From Erythrobacter sp. AP23 (GTDB taxonomy: Bacteria; Pseudomonadota; Alphaproteobacteria; Sphingomonadales; Sphingomonadaceae), in NCBI RefSeq assembly GCF_001542855.1, contig NZ_LNBY01000015.1, positions 372,001-436,000 on the forward strand: a stretch of DNA of 64,000 nucleotides. The letters are read 5' to 3'. The position numbers and the translations under genes were made by a program. Position 1 is the first letter of the stretch, and the number at the start of each line of letters is the position of its first letter. The notes beneath the pieces were generated by a model. It ran no database searches. It saw only the letters and a program-made list of their open reading frames with translations, and was not told the DNA's origin. Below are positions 34,878 to 43,643 of this stretch, one piece after another.

Positions 34878-35708
34878 TCAGGCGGCTGCGCCGCGCTTCA
34901 GTGCCTGCTCCTTGATCAGGTAGGGTGCCAGCGAGACCCACATGATGGTGACAAAGCCAAACAATCCCGCCCCGGTTTCGGCGTTCACCGGCGCGCTGAA
35001 ACCGCCTTCTTCCACCCAGAAGCCGCCGGTGGCGCCGACCCAGAGGAGGAATGACACGAGCGAGGCGCCGATCTCGTTCCAGGCTGGTTCGCCATCCTCC
35101 TTGGTGGCGAAATAGCGCAGGGCGATCACGAAGCAGGCGACGATGACGATCACCAGTGCCACGATCGACGCGCTGCCATCTGCGAGCGTCAGCCCGAGCG
35201 GAAAAAGAGTGGCCGCTTCGATCGGAAACAGCTTCGCCACATCGGCGACATAGGCCGGAGCCTCACTGGTTTCTTTCCCCGCCGCTGCGCTTCTCTCGCT
35301 GGTGATACCCGGCCGGGTCGTGCGCGATGTGCGGCTCGAAGCAACCCGAAGCGAACCCGACAGAGTGCCGAGCTGGCGCGCGGCGCGGCTCGTCGCGCCA
35401 ACCAGCTTGCTGGCCCTCGCATTGGCTTTGGTCGCCGCTGCGATAACGCTCTGGATCGCCTTCGCATCCTTGGGATCGGCAGCTTCTGCTTTGCTTCGGG
35501 CGTCTCGCGCAAGGGCGACGACTTGCTCGCCATCGGGCACTTCGCCACCGCCGAATTGATCCTCTATCCGCTCGCCGAGATTGCCCGCTAACCAAGCGCG
35601 CTGCAGGAGAATATTTCGGCTCTGCGGGTTCTGAACCCGCATGGCGAAATTGCTCAGGCTGTCTCGCATTGCTTCGAGTGCATCGATCACTTCGGTGGCC
35701 GAACTCAT
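34878..35708 (-). CDS. Helical-domain three-TM membrane protein
   Basis: A 276-residue protein. Residues 1-110 are predicted helical and charged, 110-150 are Ser/Arg/Thr-rich and probably flexible, and three membrane helices follow: ASIVALVIVIVACFVIALRYF, EIGASLVSFLLWVGATGGFW and GLFGFVTIMWVSLAPYL. No known domain is seen. It lies 10 bases downstream of the lipoprotein gene and 42 bases upstream of the subtilase gene, so all three are surely co-transcribed. It could be the membrane partner or substrate of the protease. Confidence 0.75.
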   Translation of the reverse strand: MSSATEVIDALEAMRDSLSNFAMRVQNPQSRNILLQRAWLAGNLGERIEDQFGGGEVPDGEQVVALARDARSKAEAADPKDAKAIQSVIAAATKANARASKLVGATSRAARQLGTLSGSLRVASSRTSRTTRPGITSERSAAAGKETSEAPAYVADVAKLFPIEAATLFPLGLTLADGSASIVALVIVIVACFVIALRYFATKEDGEPAWNEIGASLVSFLLWVGATGGFWVEEGGFSAPVNAETGAGLFGFVTIMWVSLAPYLIKEQALKRGAAA

Positions 35709-35718
35709 GCAGCCCTCC

Positions 35719-36699
35719 TCATTTCAGTGGCGGGAAAATTGCGGCTATCTGACTCAGGATCGAAAAGACCGCGCGCCGGTTCTCGCGCGCGATCCGCGCG
35801 CGCTCGGCCTCGCTGAAATCGCCGGCGAGCGCCCGGCGCATAGCCTGATCGACCTTGGCGAGCTCGGCCAGCACCTTCGCCAGCTCCTGGGCTGCCTCGG
35901 TATTGGCACCGCTCACGAGATCGTTCGCTGCGGCAATCTCACGTATCAACGCACGCCGCTCGGCAAAAGGCGCGCGCTGCGCCTCGCTCGCATAGGCAAG
36001 CGAAAGCGCGAGCAGCAGCTGGGTATCGGCATTGCCTCCCTGAAGGCTCTCGAGCCTGCCAATCGCCGTTTCAAGATCCTCGATCAGCATCGCGGTGTTG
36101 GCACGATCGACCAGCGCGCGCACCTTGCGAACCTTCATCTTGGTCTCGTACATATCGCTCAGCGTCTGCACCAATGTCAGCACCGCATCCTGTCGTTCGC
36201 CGGTGAGCGGGCCCAAATCGATCGCCGCGCCCCCGGTAATCCGATTGATGTCGGTCGCCGCGACCGCGAGCGTGCTCGTCGCGGTCGCCAGCGTGAGGCG
36301 CGCTTCATCGGGCTTTTCCTCCAGAATATCGGCGAGCGCTGCCTGGTATGCAGCAAGCCCCGCCACGATAGTCGTGAGCGTAGCCAGCCGATCTTCCGCA
36401 ATCGGTTCGAGCGAGACCTCTATCTGACGGGCTTCGGGCACGCCTTGAAGGTCGCACAGGCTGCGCGACCCATCCCATTGCCGATCCACGGTAATGGTGC
36501 CGCCCCACATGCAGAGGGGATCGCTTGCGACGAGCGCGACGGCCGCTTCGCGCCGCCGCAACTGGAGCTCGTTTGTGTAATTGCGCGCAAGGGCAACCGT
36601 CGACCTCGTGACTGTCGAGGCCGCGCCGGCCCGTTCGAGCTGCAGGTTCGACGCCGCGCAGCCGGACAGCAGGAGCGCTGCAAGAATGGCGATGCGCAT
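35719..36699 (-). CDS. Helical lipoprotein, first gene of the subtilase unit
   Basis: A 326-residue lipoprotein (lipobox L-S-G-C, Cys14). The mature part is mostly alpha-helical, with coiled-coil-like stretches such as residues 210-320 and many Ala and Glu, and two cysteines (DPLCMWG and SLCDLQG) that may pair. No domain is recognised. It opens the operon that continues with the three-TM protein, the subtilase and the I9-like protein. Confidence 0.75.
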   Translation of the reverse strand: MRIAILAALLLSGCAASNLQLERAGAASTVTRSTVALARNYTNELQLRRREAAVALVASDPLCMWGGTITVDRQWDGSRSLCDLQGVPEARQIEVSLEPIAEDRLATLTTIVAGLAAYQAALADILEEKPDEARLTLATATSTLAVAATDINRITGGAAIDLGPLTGERQDAVLTLVQTLSDMYETKMKVRKVRALVDRANTAMLIEDLETAIGRLESLQGGNADTQLLLALSLAYASEAQRAPFAERRALIREIAAANDLVSGANTEAAQELAKVLAELAKVDQAMRRALAGDFSEAERARIARENRRAVFSILSQIAAIFPPLK

Positions 36700-37082
36700 A
36701 TCGATGCCCCTTCCCCAAGATTGCGCGGTTTGAGTAACACAAGGTCACGAAAACCTCAATCGAGTGTATTTCCCCCGTCAATACCTACCACCGAATTGTT
36801 TTTCTATTTTCGGTTTCGTCTCGTCGAAAACGGAAACAGTAAACGCGATGTTGAGTGGAATAATGAACCAAGCCAATTCACGATCCGGGGGCGGTGTATC
36901 GCGGGATGAAGAGAAAGATTGGCCATACCCGTTATACGTCATTTCGGGCGGCCCCTGAAAAAGGGGCGGCCGCTCGCATTGCCCTCCCGTTGCATCGGCT
37001 TCCAGGTCGAACTTCCAGCGCATGGTTTGCGAAGTATCGCGGACCATTCTAGCCTTGCGCGCGTTCGACGCGGGAGGAACCT
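36700..37082. other. AT-rich gap between divergent units
   Basis: This 383-base gap between the subtilase unit (-) and the gene at 37083 (+) is clearly more AT-rich than the rest, especially 36760-36900. TTTTCG...CGAAAA and TTTCG...CGAAA dyads lie near 36805-36830, and GCCCCT-GAAAA-AGGGGC (36951-36967) is a hairpin. An open frame at 37047-36778 (-), 89 codons, has AAGG before its ATG but uses rare codons (AGG, ATA) and has no recognisable content. I take the gap mainly as promoter region. Confidence 0.35.
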
Positions 37083-37637
37083 ATGCGCGCACTGGCTTCG
37101 TTCGGATTATTGACATTGGCGCTTGGCTTGGCGGTGCCAGGGCAGGCGCAGGATCGACCGGTCACCGACCAGCGGCCCGATGCCGAAGACGTGGTCACTA
37201 CTCCGCTGACCGATCTCAACCTCAAGAAGGGCGAAATTCCCGGACTGCTCGAGCGAGCGGTCGAACGACCCTACGATCTCGAGGGGCTAGGGAGCTGCAG
37301 CGCGCTGATCGGCGAGGTCGAGCGGTTCGACATCATGCTCGGAGACGATTTCGATCTTCCCGCGGAGGAACTGGGCGGCCTCGGCGCGGGCGCGGTTGGC
37401 AAGATGGCAGTCAGTTCGCTCATTCCCTTTCGCGGCCTGATTCGCGAGGTGTCGGGCGCGCGCAAGCAGCAGGAGCGATTGGAGACCGCGATCCGTGCGG
37501 GACTCGCGCGGCGCGGCTTCCTGAAGGGCATCGGTGCCCAGCGCGGCTGTGCCTATCCGGCGCGACCGGCACGCGAAGCCGATATTGCCCGCATCGTCGC
37601 GCAACGCCAATCGGAAGAAGCCGAACGCGACGAATAG
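37083..37637 (+). CDS. Secreted protein of unknown function
   Basis: A 184-residue protein with a signal peptide cut after PGQAQ (about residue 23). The mature sequence has two cysteines, GSCSALI and RGCAYPA, and the segment FRGLIREVSGARKQQERLETAIRAGLARRGFLKG that I have seen in general form in sphingomonad periplasmic proteins without assigned function. GGGAGG precedes the ATG. Confidence 0.7.
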   Translation: MRALASFGLLTLALGLAVPGQAQDRPVTDQRPDAEDVVTTPLTDLNLKKGEIPGLLERAVERPYDLEGLGSCSALIGEVERFDIMLGDDFDLPAEELGGLGAGAVGKMAVSSLIPFRGLIREVSGARKQQERLETAIRAGLARRGFLKGIGAQRGCAYPARPAREADIARIVAQRQSEEAERDE

Positions 37638-37702
37638 ACCGTCTTCGCGGCGGTGCCGTTCGTCGTTCAGCCGCGTATTTTCGTCGAACGAAGGCGAATC
37701 TG

Positions 37703-39988
37703 ATGCGAAAAGGGGTTGCGCGCGCGGGCGGGCTCTCTATCAGGCACGATATGTTGTATCGTTCTAAACACTCGCTCCGCCTTTTCGGTTCCACCCTGTC
37801 GGTCGCGGCCATGCTTGCCGCGGGTCCGGCGCTTGCCCAGACGGCCGGCGACACGGCCGTCGCCACGCAGGCAGCTGCCGACGACGAGCCGCCCGCCGAA
37901 GATCTGCACGATCGCCGGATCGACTACCAGGGCCGGATCGTGGTCAGCGCCGAAGGGATCCGCGATCTCGACCTGCTGGCGGGCACCGATGTCGTCGAGG
38001 GCGTCGAACTGCAGCGCAATCTCGACGGGCAGATCGGCGACGTGCTCGACAGCCAGCCCGGCGTTTCGGCCAGCGGTTTCGCTCCGGGCTCCTCGCGTCC
38101 CGTATTGCGCGGTTTCGCGGGCGAACGCGTCAAGGTGCTGGTCGACGGGATCGGTGCGATCGATGCCTCGAACACTTCGGACGACCACGCGGTGTCTATC
38201 AACCCGCTTGCTGCCGAACGCATCGAAGTTCTGCGCGGCCCGGCCGTGCTGCTGTTCGGCAGCCAGGCAATCGGCGGCGCGGTCAATGTGATCGACAAGC
38301 GCATCCCACGCCGCATTCCGGCCGAACCGATCCATGTCGACCTTCTGGCGCGCGGCGATACCGCGAGCAATCTGCGCGAGTTCGGCGGATCGGTCGACGT
38401 TCCGCTCGGCAGCAGTGGCGTCGTGTTCCACGCCGACGGATCGTGGCGCGAAACCAACGATCTCGAGGTCGCCGGTTTCACCGTCGCCCCCGCTCTGCGC
38501 GCCGAACTGCTCGAAGAGGCGGCGGAAGAAGAGGAAGAGGGCGAATTCGAGGGGGCCGAGGAACTGCGCGAGGCGGCCGAACAGCGCGGCGTGCTGCCCA
38601 ACAGCGCGACCGAGACCTGGACCGCCAATGCCGGCCTGGCCTTCTTCCGCGGCGATAGCACGCTCGGCGTATCCTTCGGCGTCTACGACACCGCTTACGG
38701 CGTTCCCGGAAGGCCGGGTGCTGGCCACCACCATCATGGCGAAGAAGAGGGCGACCATGATGACGGGGATCACGAGGATGAGGATCACGGCGAAGAGCAC
38801 GGCGAAGAAGAGGGTGAAGAGCTGGTCAGCATCGGCCTGCGCCAGTATCGCGCAGACCTGCGCGGTGACATCTTCCTCGGCGAAGGCTTCTTCGAGCGGT
38901 TGAAGATCCGCGCGGGCTATTCCGACTACACCCACACCGAGTTCGAAGGCGACGAAGTCGGCACCGTGTTCGACGTCGAAGGCCTCGAAGCGCGCGCCGA
39001 ACTGGTGCAGGACACCTCCGGCCCTTGGCGCGGATCGCTCGGCGTGCAATATTACTGGCGCGACTTCGAAGCCATCGGCGCCGAAGCCTTCGTCGCGCCC
39101 AACCGTACCGACCAGATCGCCGTTTTCGCACTGCAGGAATACAGCAGCGGACCTTTCCAGATCGAAGGCTCGGCGCGTTTCGAAAGCACTGCTGTCGATG
39201 CGACCACGCTCGGCATAGAGCGCAGCTTCGACACGTTTTCGGGTGCGCTCGGCTTCGCCTACGATGTCACGCCGACCGTGCGTACGGGGATCAATCTTTC
39301 TCGCGTCGCACGCGCGCCTTCGGGTGAAGAGCTCTATTCGAACGGCCCGCACATCGCCACGCAAGCCTTCGAGATCGGCGATCCCGATCTCGATGAAGAA
39401 AAGGCCTGGGGCGGGGAAATCTTCGCGCGCGGCAGCATCGGCGGGGCGAGCTTCAGCATCGCTGCCTATCGCAACTGGTTCGACGACTTCATCTACCTGA
39501 CCCCGAACGGCGAGGAAGAGGACGACCTACCCGTGTTCTTGTTCCTCCAACAGGATGCGACCTACACCGGGATCGAGGGCGAACTCGCGTTCGACTTCAT
39601 CGATACCGGCGATCTCACCGTCGGCACCGAATTGCTGGGCGAATACGTTCACGCAGAGCTCGACGACGACACCTTTGTCCCGCGCATCCCGCCGCTTCAC
39701 CTGGCGGCGGCGCTGACCGCCTCGACCCGCGCCTTCGACCTGCGCGGCGAGGTCGAGTGGTACGACGATCAGGACGACGTCGCCGCGTTCGAAACTGCCA
39801 CCGACGGCTTCACCCATGTGAATGCCTCCGTCGCCTGGCGGCCGATGCGCGACAATCCGAACATCAGCATCATCCTGAAGGCAGACAACATCTTCGACGA
39901 GACCGGTCGCCGCCACACCAGCTTCACGAAGGATTTCGTGCCGCTTGCGGGCCGCAACTTCAGCGCGAGCGTGCGCGCCAGCTTCTAG
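37703..39988 (+). CDS. TonB-dependent receptor, probably for zinc (ZnuD-like)
   Basis: About 761 residues: signal peptide (ends GPALAQ), plug domain with VLRGPAVLLFGSQAIGGAVNV, and a beta barrel ending in aromatic F. Between 38724 and 38820 an extracellular loop carries HHHH and repeated H, D and E, the feature of zinc receptors such as ZnuD. GAAGG stands eight bases before ATG 37703; ATG 37751 gives a shorter, more usual signal peptide. The stop shares a CTAG with the convergent DoxX gene. Zinc is inferred from the loop. Confidence 0.85.
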   Translation: MRKGVARAGGLSIRHDMLYRSKHSLRLFGSTLSVAAMLAAGPALAQTAGDTAVATQAAADDEPPAEDLHDRRIDYQGRIVVSAEGIRDLDLLAGTDVVEGVELQRNLDGQIGDVLDSQPGVSASGFAPGSSRPVLRGFAGERVKVLVDGIGAIDASNTSDDHAVSINPLAAERIEVLRGPAVLLFGSQAIGGAVNVIDKRIPRRIPAEPIHVDLLARGDTASNLREFGGSVDVPLGSSGVVFHADGSWRETNDLEVAGFTVAPALRAELLEEAAEEEEEGEFEGAEELREAAEQRGVLPNSATETWTANAGLAFFRGDSTLGVSFGVYDTAYGVPGRPGAGHHHHGEEEGDHDDGDHEDEDHGEEHGEEEGEELVSIGLRQYRADLRGDIFLGEGFFERLKIRAGYSDYTHTEFEGDEVGTVFDVEGLEARAELVQDTSGPWRGSLGVQYYWRDFEAIGAEAFVAPNRTDQIAVFALQEYSSGPFQIEGSARFESTAVDATTLGIERSFDTFSGALGFAYDVTPTVRTGINLSRVARAPSGEELYSNGPHIATQAFEIGDPDLDEEKAWGGEIFARGSIGGASFSIAAYRNWFDDFIYLTPNGEEEDDLPVFLFLQQDATYTGIEGELAFDFIDTGDLTVGTELLGEYVHAELDDDTFVPRIPPLHLAAALTASTRAFDLRGEVEWYDDQDDVAAFETATDGFTHVNASVAWRPMRDNPNISIILKADNIFDETGRRHTSFTKDFVPLAGRNFSASVRASF

Positions 39989-40443
39989 TCGGAGCCGGCG
40001 TCGCCCGCAGCCTCGGCCTTGCCCTCGGCGCGGGCGGCGCGGACTTCGGCGTCGAGCCGCTTCGCGCGCTCGTCGACCACCTCGATCCGGCTGCGCTGCT
40101 GGCCATAGGCGAAGACCATCAGCAGCCCACCCATGATGGCGAGGTTCTTCAAGGCCATCGCAGCCTGGACCTGGTCGGTCACCTGCTCGTGGAAGAACAG
40201 CGTCGCGAGCGCGGTGAAGACCACCAGCGCCAGGCTGGCGATGCGGGTCATGTAGCCGCTGGCCAGCACCAGCCCGGCGACGATCTCGAACACGCCGACG
40301 GCCAGCGCCATGCTGCCGGGGAAGGGCGATTCGGCTTCCATGTAGGCGGCCGTTCCGGCGGTATCCATCACCTTCCCGAATCCGGCGAATACGAACAAGG
40401 CGCCGAGCAGGATGCGTCCGACCAGTGCAGCGATTGTAGCCAT
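39985..40443 (-). CDS. DoxX-family membrane protein
   Basis: A 152-residue protein with four membrane helices and the DoxX start MATIAALVGRILLGALFVFAGFGK. A charged C-terminal tail of about 35 residues (RIEVVDERAKRLDAEVRAAR) follows. DoxX proteins are linked to redox and envelope stress; the exact reaction is unknown. GGGGGAGAAG precedes the ATG. Confidence 0.88.
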   Translation of the reverse strand: MATIAALVGRILLGALFVFAGFGKVMDTAGTAAYMEAESPFPGSMALAVGVFEIVAGLVLASGYMTRIASLALVVFTALATLFFHEQVTDQVQAAMALKNLAIMGGLLMVFAYGQQRSRIEVVDERAKRLDAEVRAARAEGKAEAAGDAGSD

Positions 40444-40499
40444 CGTTTCTTCTCCCCCGTTGATTGTCCTTGCGAAACTCCCGCTCGCGCGGCGGGTTC

Positions 40500-41675
40500 C
40501 TATTCCTCCACCGCGAAGGTCAGCTCGGCATGCTCTCGCAACCTTTCGACCAGCGCTTCGCCGAGGAAGGAGCCGGGCGTGCCGATGCCGCCTTCGGCGT
40601 CGCAGTCGAGCAGTGCCATGCCGGTTTCCGCGAGCATCCGGCTGGTCGAGCCGTAGCCCGGATCGTACTTGCCCTTCACGCCGTAGTGGAGCCGCTTTCC
40701 TTCCGGCCATTCGCCCACGAACAGCACGTCGTAATAGCCGTTCTCGCGCTCTTCCTGGCTCGGCCCTTCGCCCGGTTTGGGCGGCTTGGCGCCGAAGGGA
40801 TTCTTGAGCATTTCGACCACCGCATTGGCGGCGGCCTTACCCGCTTCGCCAGGGCTGGTGAGCATCATCTCGTCATAGCGGAAATCCTCGCCATAGGGAT
40901 GCCCGCGCAGGAAATTGGTGCGATGCACGTTCTTGGTGTTGATCGTCGCCATGATGAAGGGCGCGGCCCATTTGCCCAGTTCCTCTTCATGGCGCGGGAT
41001 CATGCCGCTGGGCTGGTCGGGGCCCTCGAAACCGGGTGTCAGGCCGAAGGGATCGTTCAGAACCTTGATGATGCCGGGATTCTTCGCGGCCGCCTTCATC
41101 GTAGCGGTCAGGCTGGCTGCGGTGCCGCCCGAGAAGGTGCCCTGCATCGCACGCACCCGGCCCTTCACGCGCGGGGCGGGCGAACCGTGGCGCGCGACCG
41201 CTTCCTTCTGCAACATCAACACGCCGAGATCGAAGGGGATCGAATCGAACCCGCTCGAAAAGGCGATCCGCGCGCCGCTCTGCTTCGCCGCTTCGTGGTG
41301 CTTGTCGATCTGTTCGCGCATCCAGGCGGGTTCGCCGCACAGATCGGCATAGTCCGTGCCGGTCTTGACGCAGGCGGCGACCAGCTTGTCGCCATAGAGC
41401 TGGTAGGGTCCGACCGTGGTCAGCACGACCTTCGTACGATTGCACATCGCCTCCAGGCTCGCCGGATCGTTCGCATCGGCGACCACCAGCGGGGTGGATT
41501 TGGGGGCGCCGATTTCGTCGCGTACCGCCTCCAGCTTGTCCATGCTGCGTCCGGCCATTGCCCATTTGGGTCCGTCGTCGCGGCTCCCGTATTCGCGCAC
41601 GAAGTGCTCGGCGACGAGGCGCCCCGTATATCCGGTTGCGCCATAGACGATGATATCGAATTCGCGGTCGGCCAT
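40500..41675 (-). CDS. Saccharopine dehydrogenase-like / trans-acting enoyl reductase family protein
   Basis: A 391-residue protein. The N-terminal Rossmann part IIVYGATGYTGRLVAEHF binds NAD(P); AMAGRSMDKL and ALVVADANDPASL follow. Overall it matches the family of mycobacterial trans-acting enoyl reductases and eukaryotic SCCPDH, named saccharopine dehydrogenase-like without that activity. FSSGFDSIPFDLG is a signature. The substrate is unknown, probably a lipid. Confidence 0.85.
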   Translation of the reverse strand: MADREFDIIVYGATGYTGRLVAEHFVREYGSRDDGPKWAMAGRSMDKLEAVRDEIGAPKSTPLVVADANDPASLEAMCNRTKVVLTTVGPYQLYGDKLVAACVKTGTDYADLCGEPAWMREQIDKHHEAAKQSGARIAFSSGFDSIPFDLGVLMLQKEAVARHGSPAPRVKGRVRAMQGTFSGGTAASLTATMKAAAKNPGIIKVLNDPFGLTPGFEGPDQPSGMIPRHEEELGKWAAPFIMATINTKNVHRTNFLRGHPYGEDFRYDEMMLTSPGEAGKAAANAVVEMLKNPFGAKPPKPGEGPSQEERENGYYDVLFVGEWPEGKRLHYGVKGKYDPGYGSTSRMLAETGMALLDCDAEGGIGTPGSFLGEALVERLREHAELTFAVEE

Positions 41676-41732
41676 GGATTATCTCTCCTTCGAGCGCATG
41701 TGTGCGCGCGGGCGTGCGGAGAGTCAAAGCCG

Positions 41733-42518
41733 TTACGTCACGAAGGGCGTGTGCGGCAGGACCCCGGTCTGGCTCGAGATTGCCAGCAAAGTACCGTCCT
41801 CCGCAAAATGGCGCGCGCTGCCATGGACCACGCCACGGTCGAAGGCTGCAAACTCGGTCACGCTCAGTACCCAGCCGGGCTCGGCGGCACGGATAAAGCG
41901 GAAGGTCGCATCGAGGCTCGACCCGCCGCGCGTGCGCGGATGCGCTCCCAGGAAGAAATCGCTCACCAGGGCGAGCCAGCCCGCATCGTTGGCGAATCCT
42001 GCGGCCGAGCGCGACCACACCGCTTCGTGGCCCCGCGCATTATCCTCGTGCGCGATGCGGCGTTCGAGCTGACCGACGAGATTGTCGTCATAGCCGTTGG
42101 GATCGGAGGGCTTCGCCTCGCTGCCGTCGGGCCTGGGTACATCGGGCATCTGCGCGAATTGCGTATCGCTGTCTCCCGGCCTTGCGCCGAGGGCCGCGCT
42201 GACGCGGTGCACGGGACGCTCTCCGGCATAGGCGGTCGCCGCCCATTGCGAGACGCTCCTGCCGCCGCCGACCGGTTCGCAGTTGATGACCAGCTCGTCC
42301 ACGCCCTGCGTCGGCGAGAGGAACTGCGTATTGGCCCAGAGCAGCGGCTGGCCGCTTTCCTGCTCTAGCGCGTCGATCGTCGCCGCCAAGGCAGCGCCGC
42401 CCATCACATGCGGATGCTCCGGCGGGCCGACCGTGGCCGGCCTGGTGACCGGGAAGAGATAGCGGCCCTCACCGCCTTCGGGTGCGCATCGCCAGAAGGG
42501 GAAGCGCGCGATGCTCAC
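41733..42518 (-). CDS. Acyl-CoA thioesterase-like (double hotdog) protein
   Basis: A 261-residue protein with two hotdog-like halves: [14 protein letters not shown]...[19 protein letters not shown] and the C-terminal [21 protein letters not shown]. This is the TesB-type arrangement. It starts with a GTG overlapping the dcd stop by four bases. Substrate and activity are inferred from the fold. Confidence 0.8.
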   Translation of the reverse strand: MSIARFPFWRCAPEGGEGRYLFPVTRPATVGPPEHPHVMGGAALAATIDALEQESGQPLLWANTQFLSPTQGVDELVINCEPVGGGRSVSQWAATAYAGERPVHRVSAALGARPGDSDTQFAQMPDVPRPDGSEAKPSDPNGYDDNLVGQLERRIAHEDNARGHEAVWSRSAAGFANDAGWLALVSDFFLGAHPRTRGGSSLDATFRFIRAAEPGWVLSVTEFAAFDRGVVHGSARHFAEDGTLLAISSQTGVLPHTPFVT

Positions 42519-43069
42519 AGTCTTGGCAGCGTGACCCCGCGCTGGCCCATATATTTGCCCGCGCGGTCGGCATAGGTGACTTCGGGCCGCTCGTTGCCCT
42601 GCAGGAACAGGAACTGGCACGCACCCTCATTGGCGTAGATCCTGGCAGGTAGCGGGGTGGTGTTGGAGAACTCCAAAGTGACGTGCCCTTCCCAGCCCGG
42701 CTCGAGCGGGGTGACGTTCACGATGATGCCGCAACGCGCATAGGTGCTCTTGCCGAGGCAGATCACCAGCACGTCCTCGGGTACGCGGAAATACTCGACC
42801 GTGCGGGCCAGCGCGAAGCTGTTGGGCGGGATCACGCAGACCTCGGTCTCGCGATCGACGAAGCTGTTGCTGGCAAAATCCTTGGGATCGACCACCGCGG
42901 AATCGACATTGGTGAAAATCTTGAACTCGGGCGCCACGCGCGCGTCGTAGCCATAGCTCGACAGGCCGTAGCTGATCACCCCTTCGCGCCGCTGCGCCTC
43001 GACGAAGGGTTCGATCATGCCCTCGTTCAACGCCTTGTCGCGGATCCACTTGTCCGAAAGAATCGCCAT
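42515..43069 (-). CDS. dcd: dCTP deaminase
   Basis: A 184-residue enzyme converting dCTP to dUTP, the usual source of dTTP precursors in Gram-negatives. [17 protein letters not shown] is the family opening, [22 protein letters not shown] and [17 protein letters not shown] hold the active-site Arg, Ser and Glu. Standard length. A dut-type dUTPase would be needed elsewhere. It sits first in a coupled pair with the thioesterase-like gene. Confidence 0.95.
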   Translation of the reverse strand: MAILSDKWIRDKALNEGMIEPFVEAQRREGVISYGLSSYGYDARVAPEFKIFTNVDSAVVDPKDFASNSFVDRETEVCVIPPNSFALARTVEYFRVPEDVLVICLGKSTYARCGIIVNVTPLEPGWEGHVTLEFSNTTPLPARIYANEGACQFLFLQGNERPEVTYADRAGKYMGQRGVTLPRL

Positions 43070-43178
43070 GGCCAAGGGATTCCCGATTGGCCTCGCCGGG
43101 GCAAGCGGGGCGAGGGGAATATCCCCTTCCGCGGCTGGGGTAGCCTATGAGTGGGCCGAAGACAGGTCCACTGGCGGC

Positions 43179-43565
43179 TCACCTTGTTTTCGGCGTGACG
43201 ATCCAAAACAGCAGACCGGCGACAAGGATCCCAAGGGCGGTCGCGCCGATGTCATTCAGATCAAAGACGAACCGATCGCTCGTCGTCTGTATGGCTTCCC
43301 ATGCCAGCAAGCCGACACCACTGATGGATGCACAGATGAGAAACCGGCGCTTGACGGAGCGGGGGGCGGCATCGCCCTTGTGGTTGGTCCAGATACTGAG
43401 CAGTACGAAGGCAATGGCGATTGCAGCGGCGAAGTTGGGCAGGGTGCCAAGCAGATAATCGCTTGTCGGCCCTGACCACCTCGGATTGTCACGCAACCGA
43501 TGGACCACCGTCAAAAGCGCGAGGGCGCCAATGCCTGCCAGCCCGTAACGTGTCGATAGCTGCAT
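43179..43565 (-). CDS. Small membrane protein
   Basis: A 128-residue protein with four hydrophobic helices; VHRLRDNPRWSGPTSDYLLGTLPNFAAAI and the C-terminal DLNDIGATALGILVAGLLFWI suggest a VanZ-like layout, but this is weak. ATG 43565 is preceded by GGAG at seven bases; the frame is open to 43598 without a ribosome binding site. Function unknown. Confidence 0.6.
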   Translation of the reverse strand: MQLSTRYGLAGIGALALLTVVHRLRDNPRWSGPTSDYLLGTLPNFAAAIAIAFVLLSIWTNHKGDAAPRSVKRRFLICASISGVGLLAWEAIQTTSDRFVFDLNDIGATALGILVAGLLFWIVTPKTR

Positions 43566-43643
43566 CTTGCGCTCCAGCAAACCAAAGCGTTTTGCCAAAA
43601 CTCGATCGACGTCGGCAATCGGGGCGTATCCAGCCCCATCGCT

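Noticed and set aside
34878-35708. The three-TM protein as a gasdermin-like pore partner of the subtilase
   Set aside because: Bacterial gasdermins are beta-rich without TM helices before cleavage. This protein is helical with three hydrophobic helices, so the comparison does not hold.
36778-37047. Possible 89-codon gene upstream of the subtilase unit (minus strand)
   Set aside because: AAGG before the ATG is in its favour, but rare codons, AT-rich composition and lack of any motif make it weaker than a promoter-region reading.
37748-37760. GATATGTTGTATC, an imperfect dyad reminiscent of zinc-uptake regulator boxes, near the start of the TonB receptor
   Set aside because: It matches only one half well and would lie on or within the coding start, so I do not call it an operator.
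37667-39364. A 565-codon open frame on the minus strand under the TonB receptor gene
   Set aside because: Antisense shadow of a gene with clear plug and barrel motifs. Its composition is Arg/Ala/Asp biased as expected for a reverse frame.
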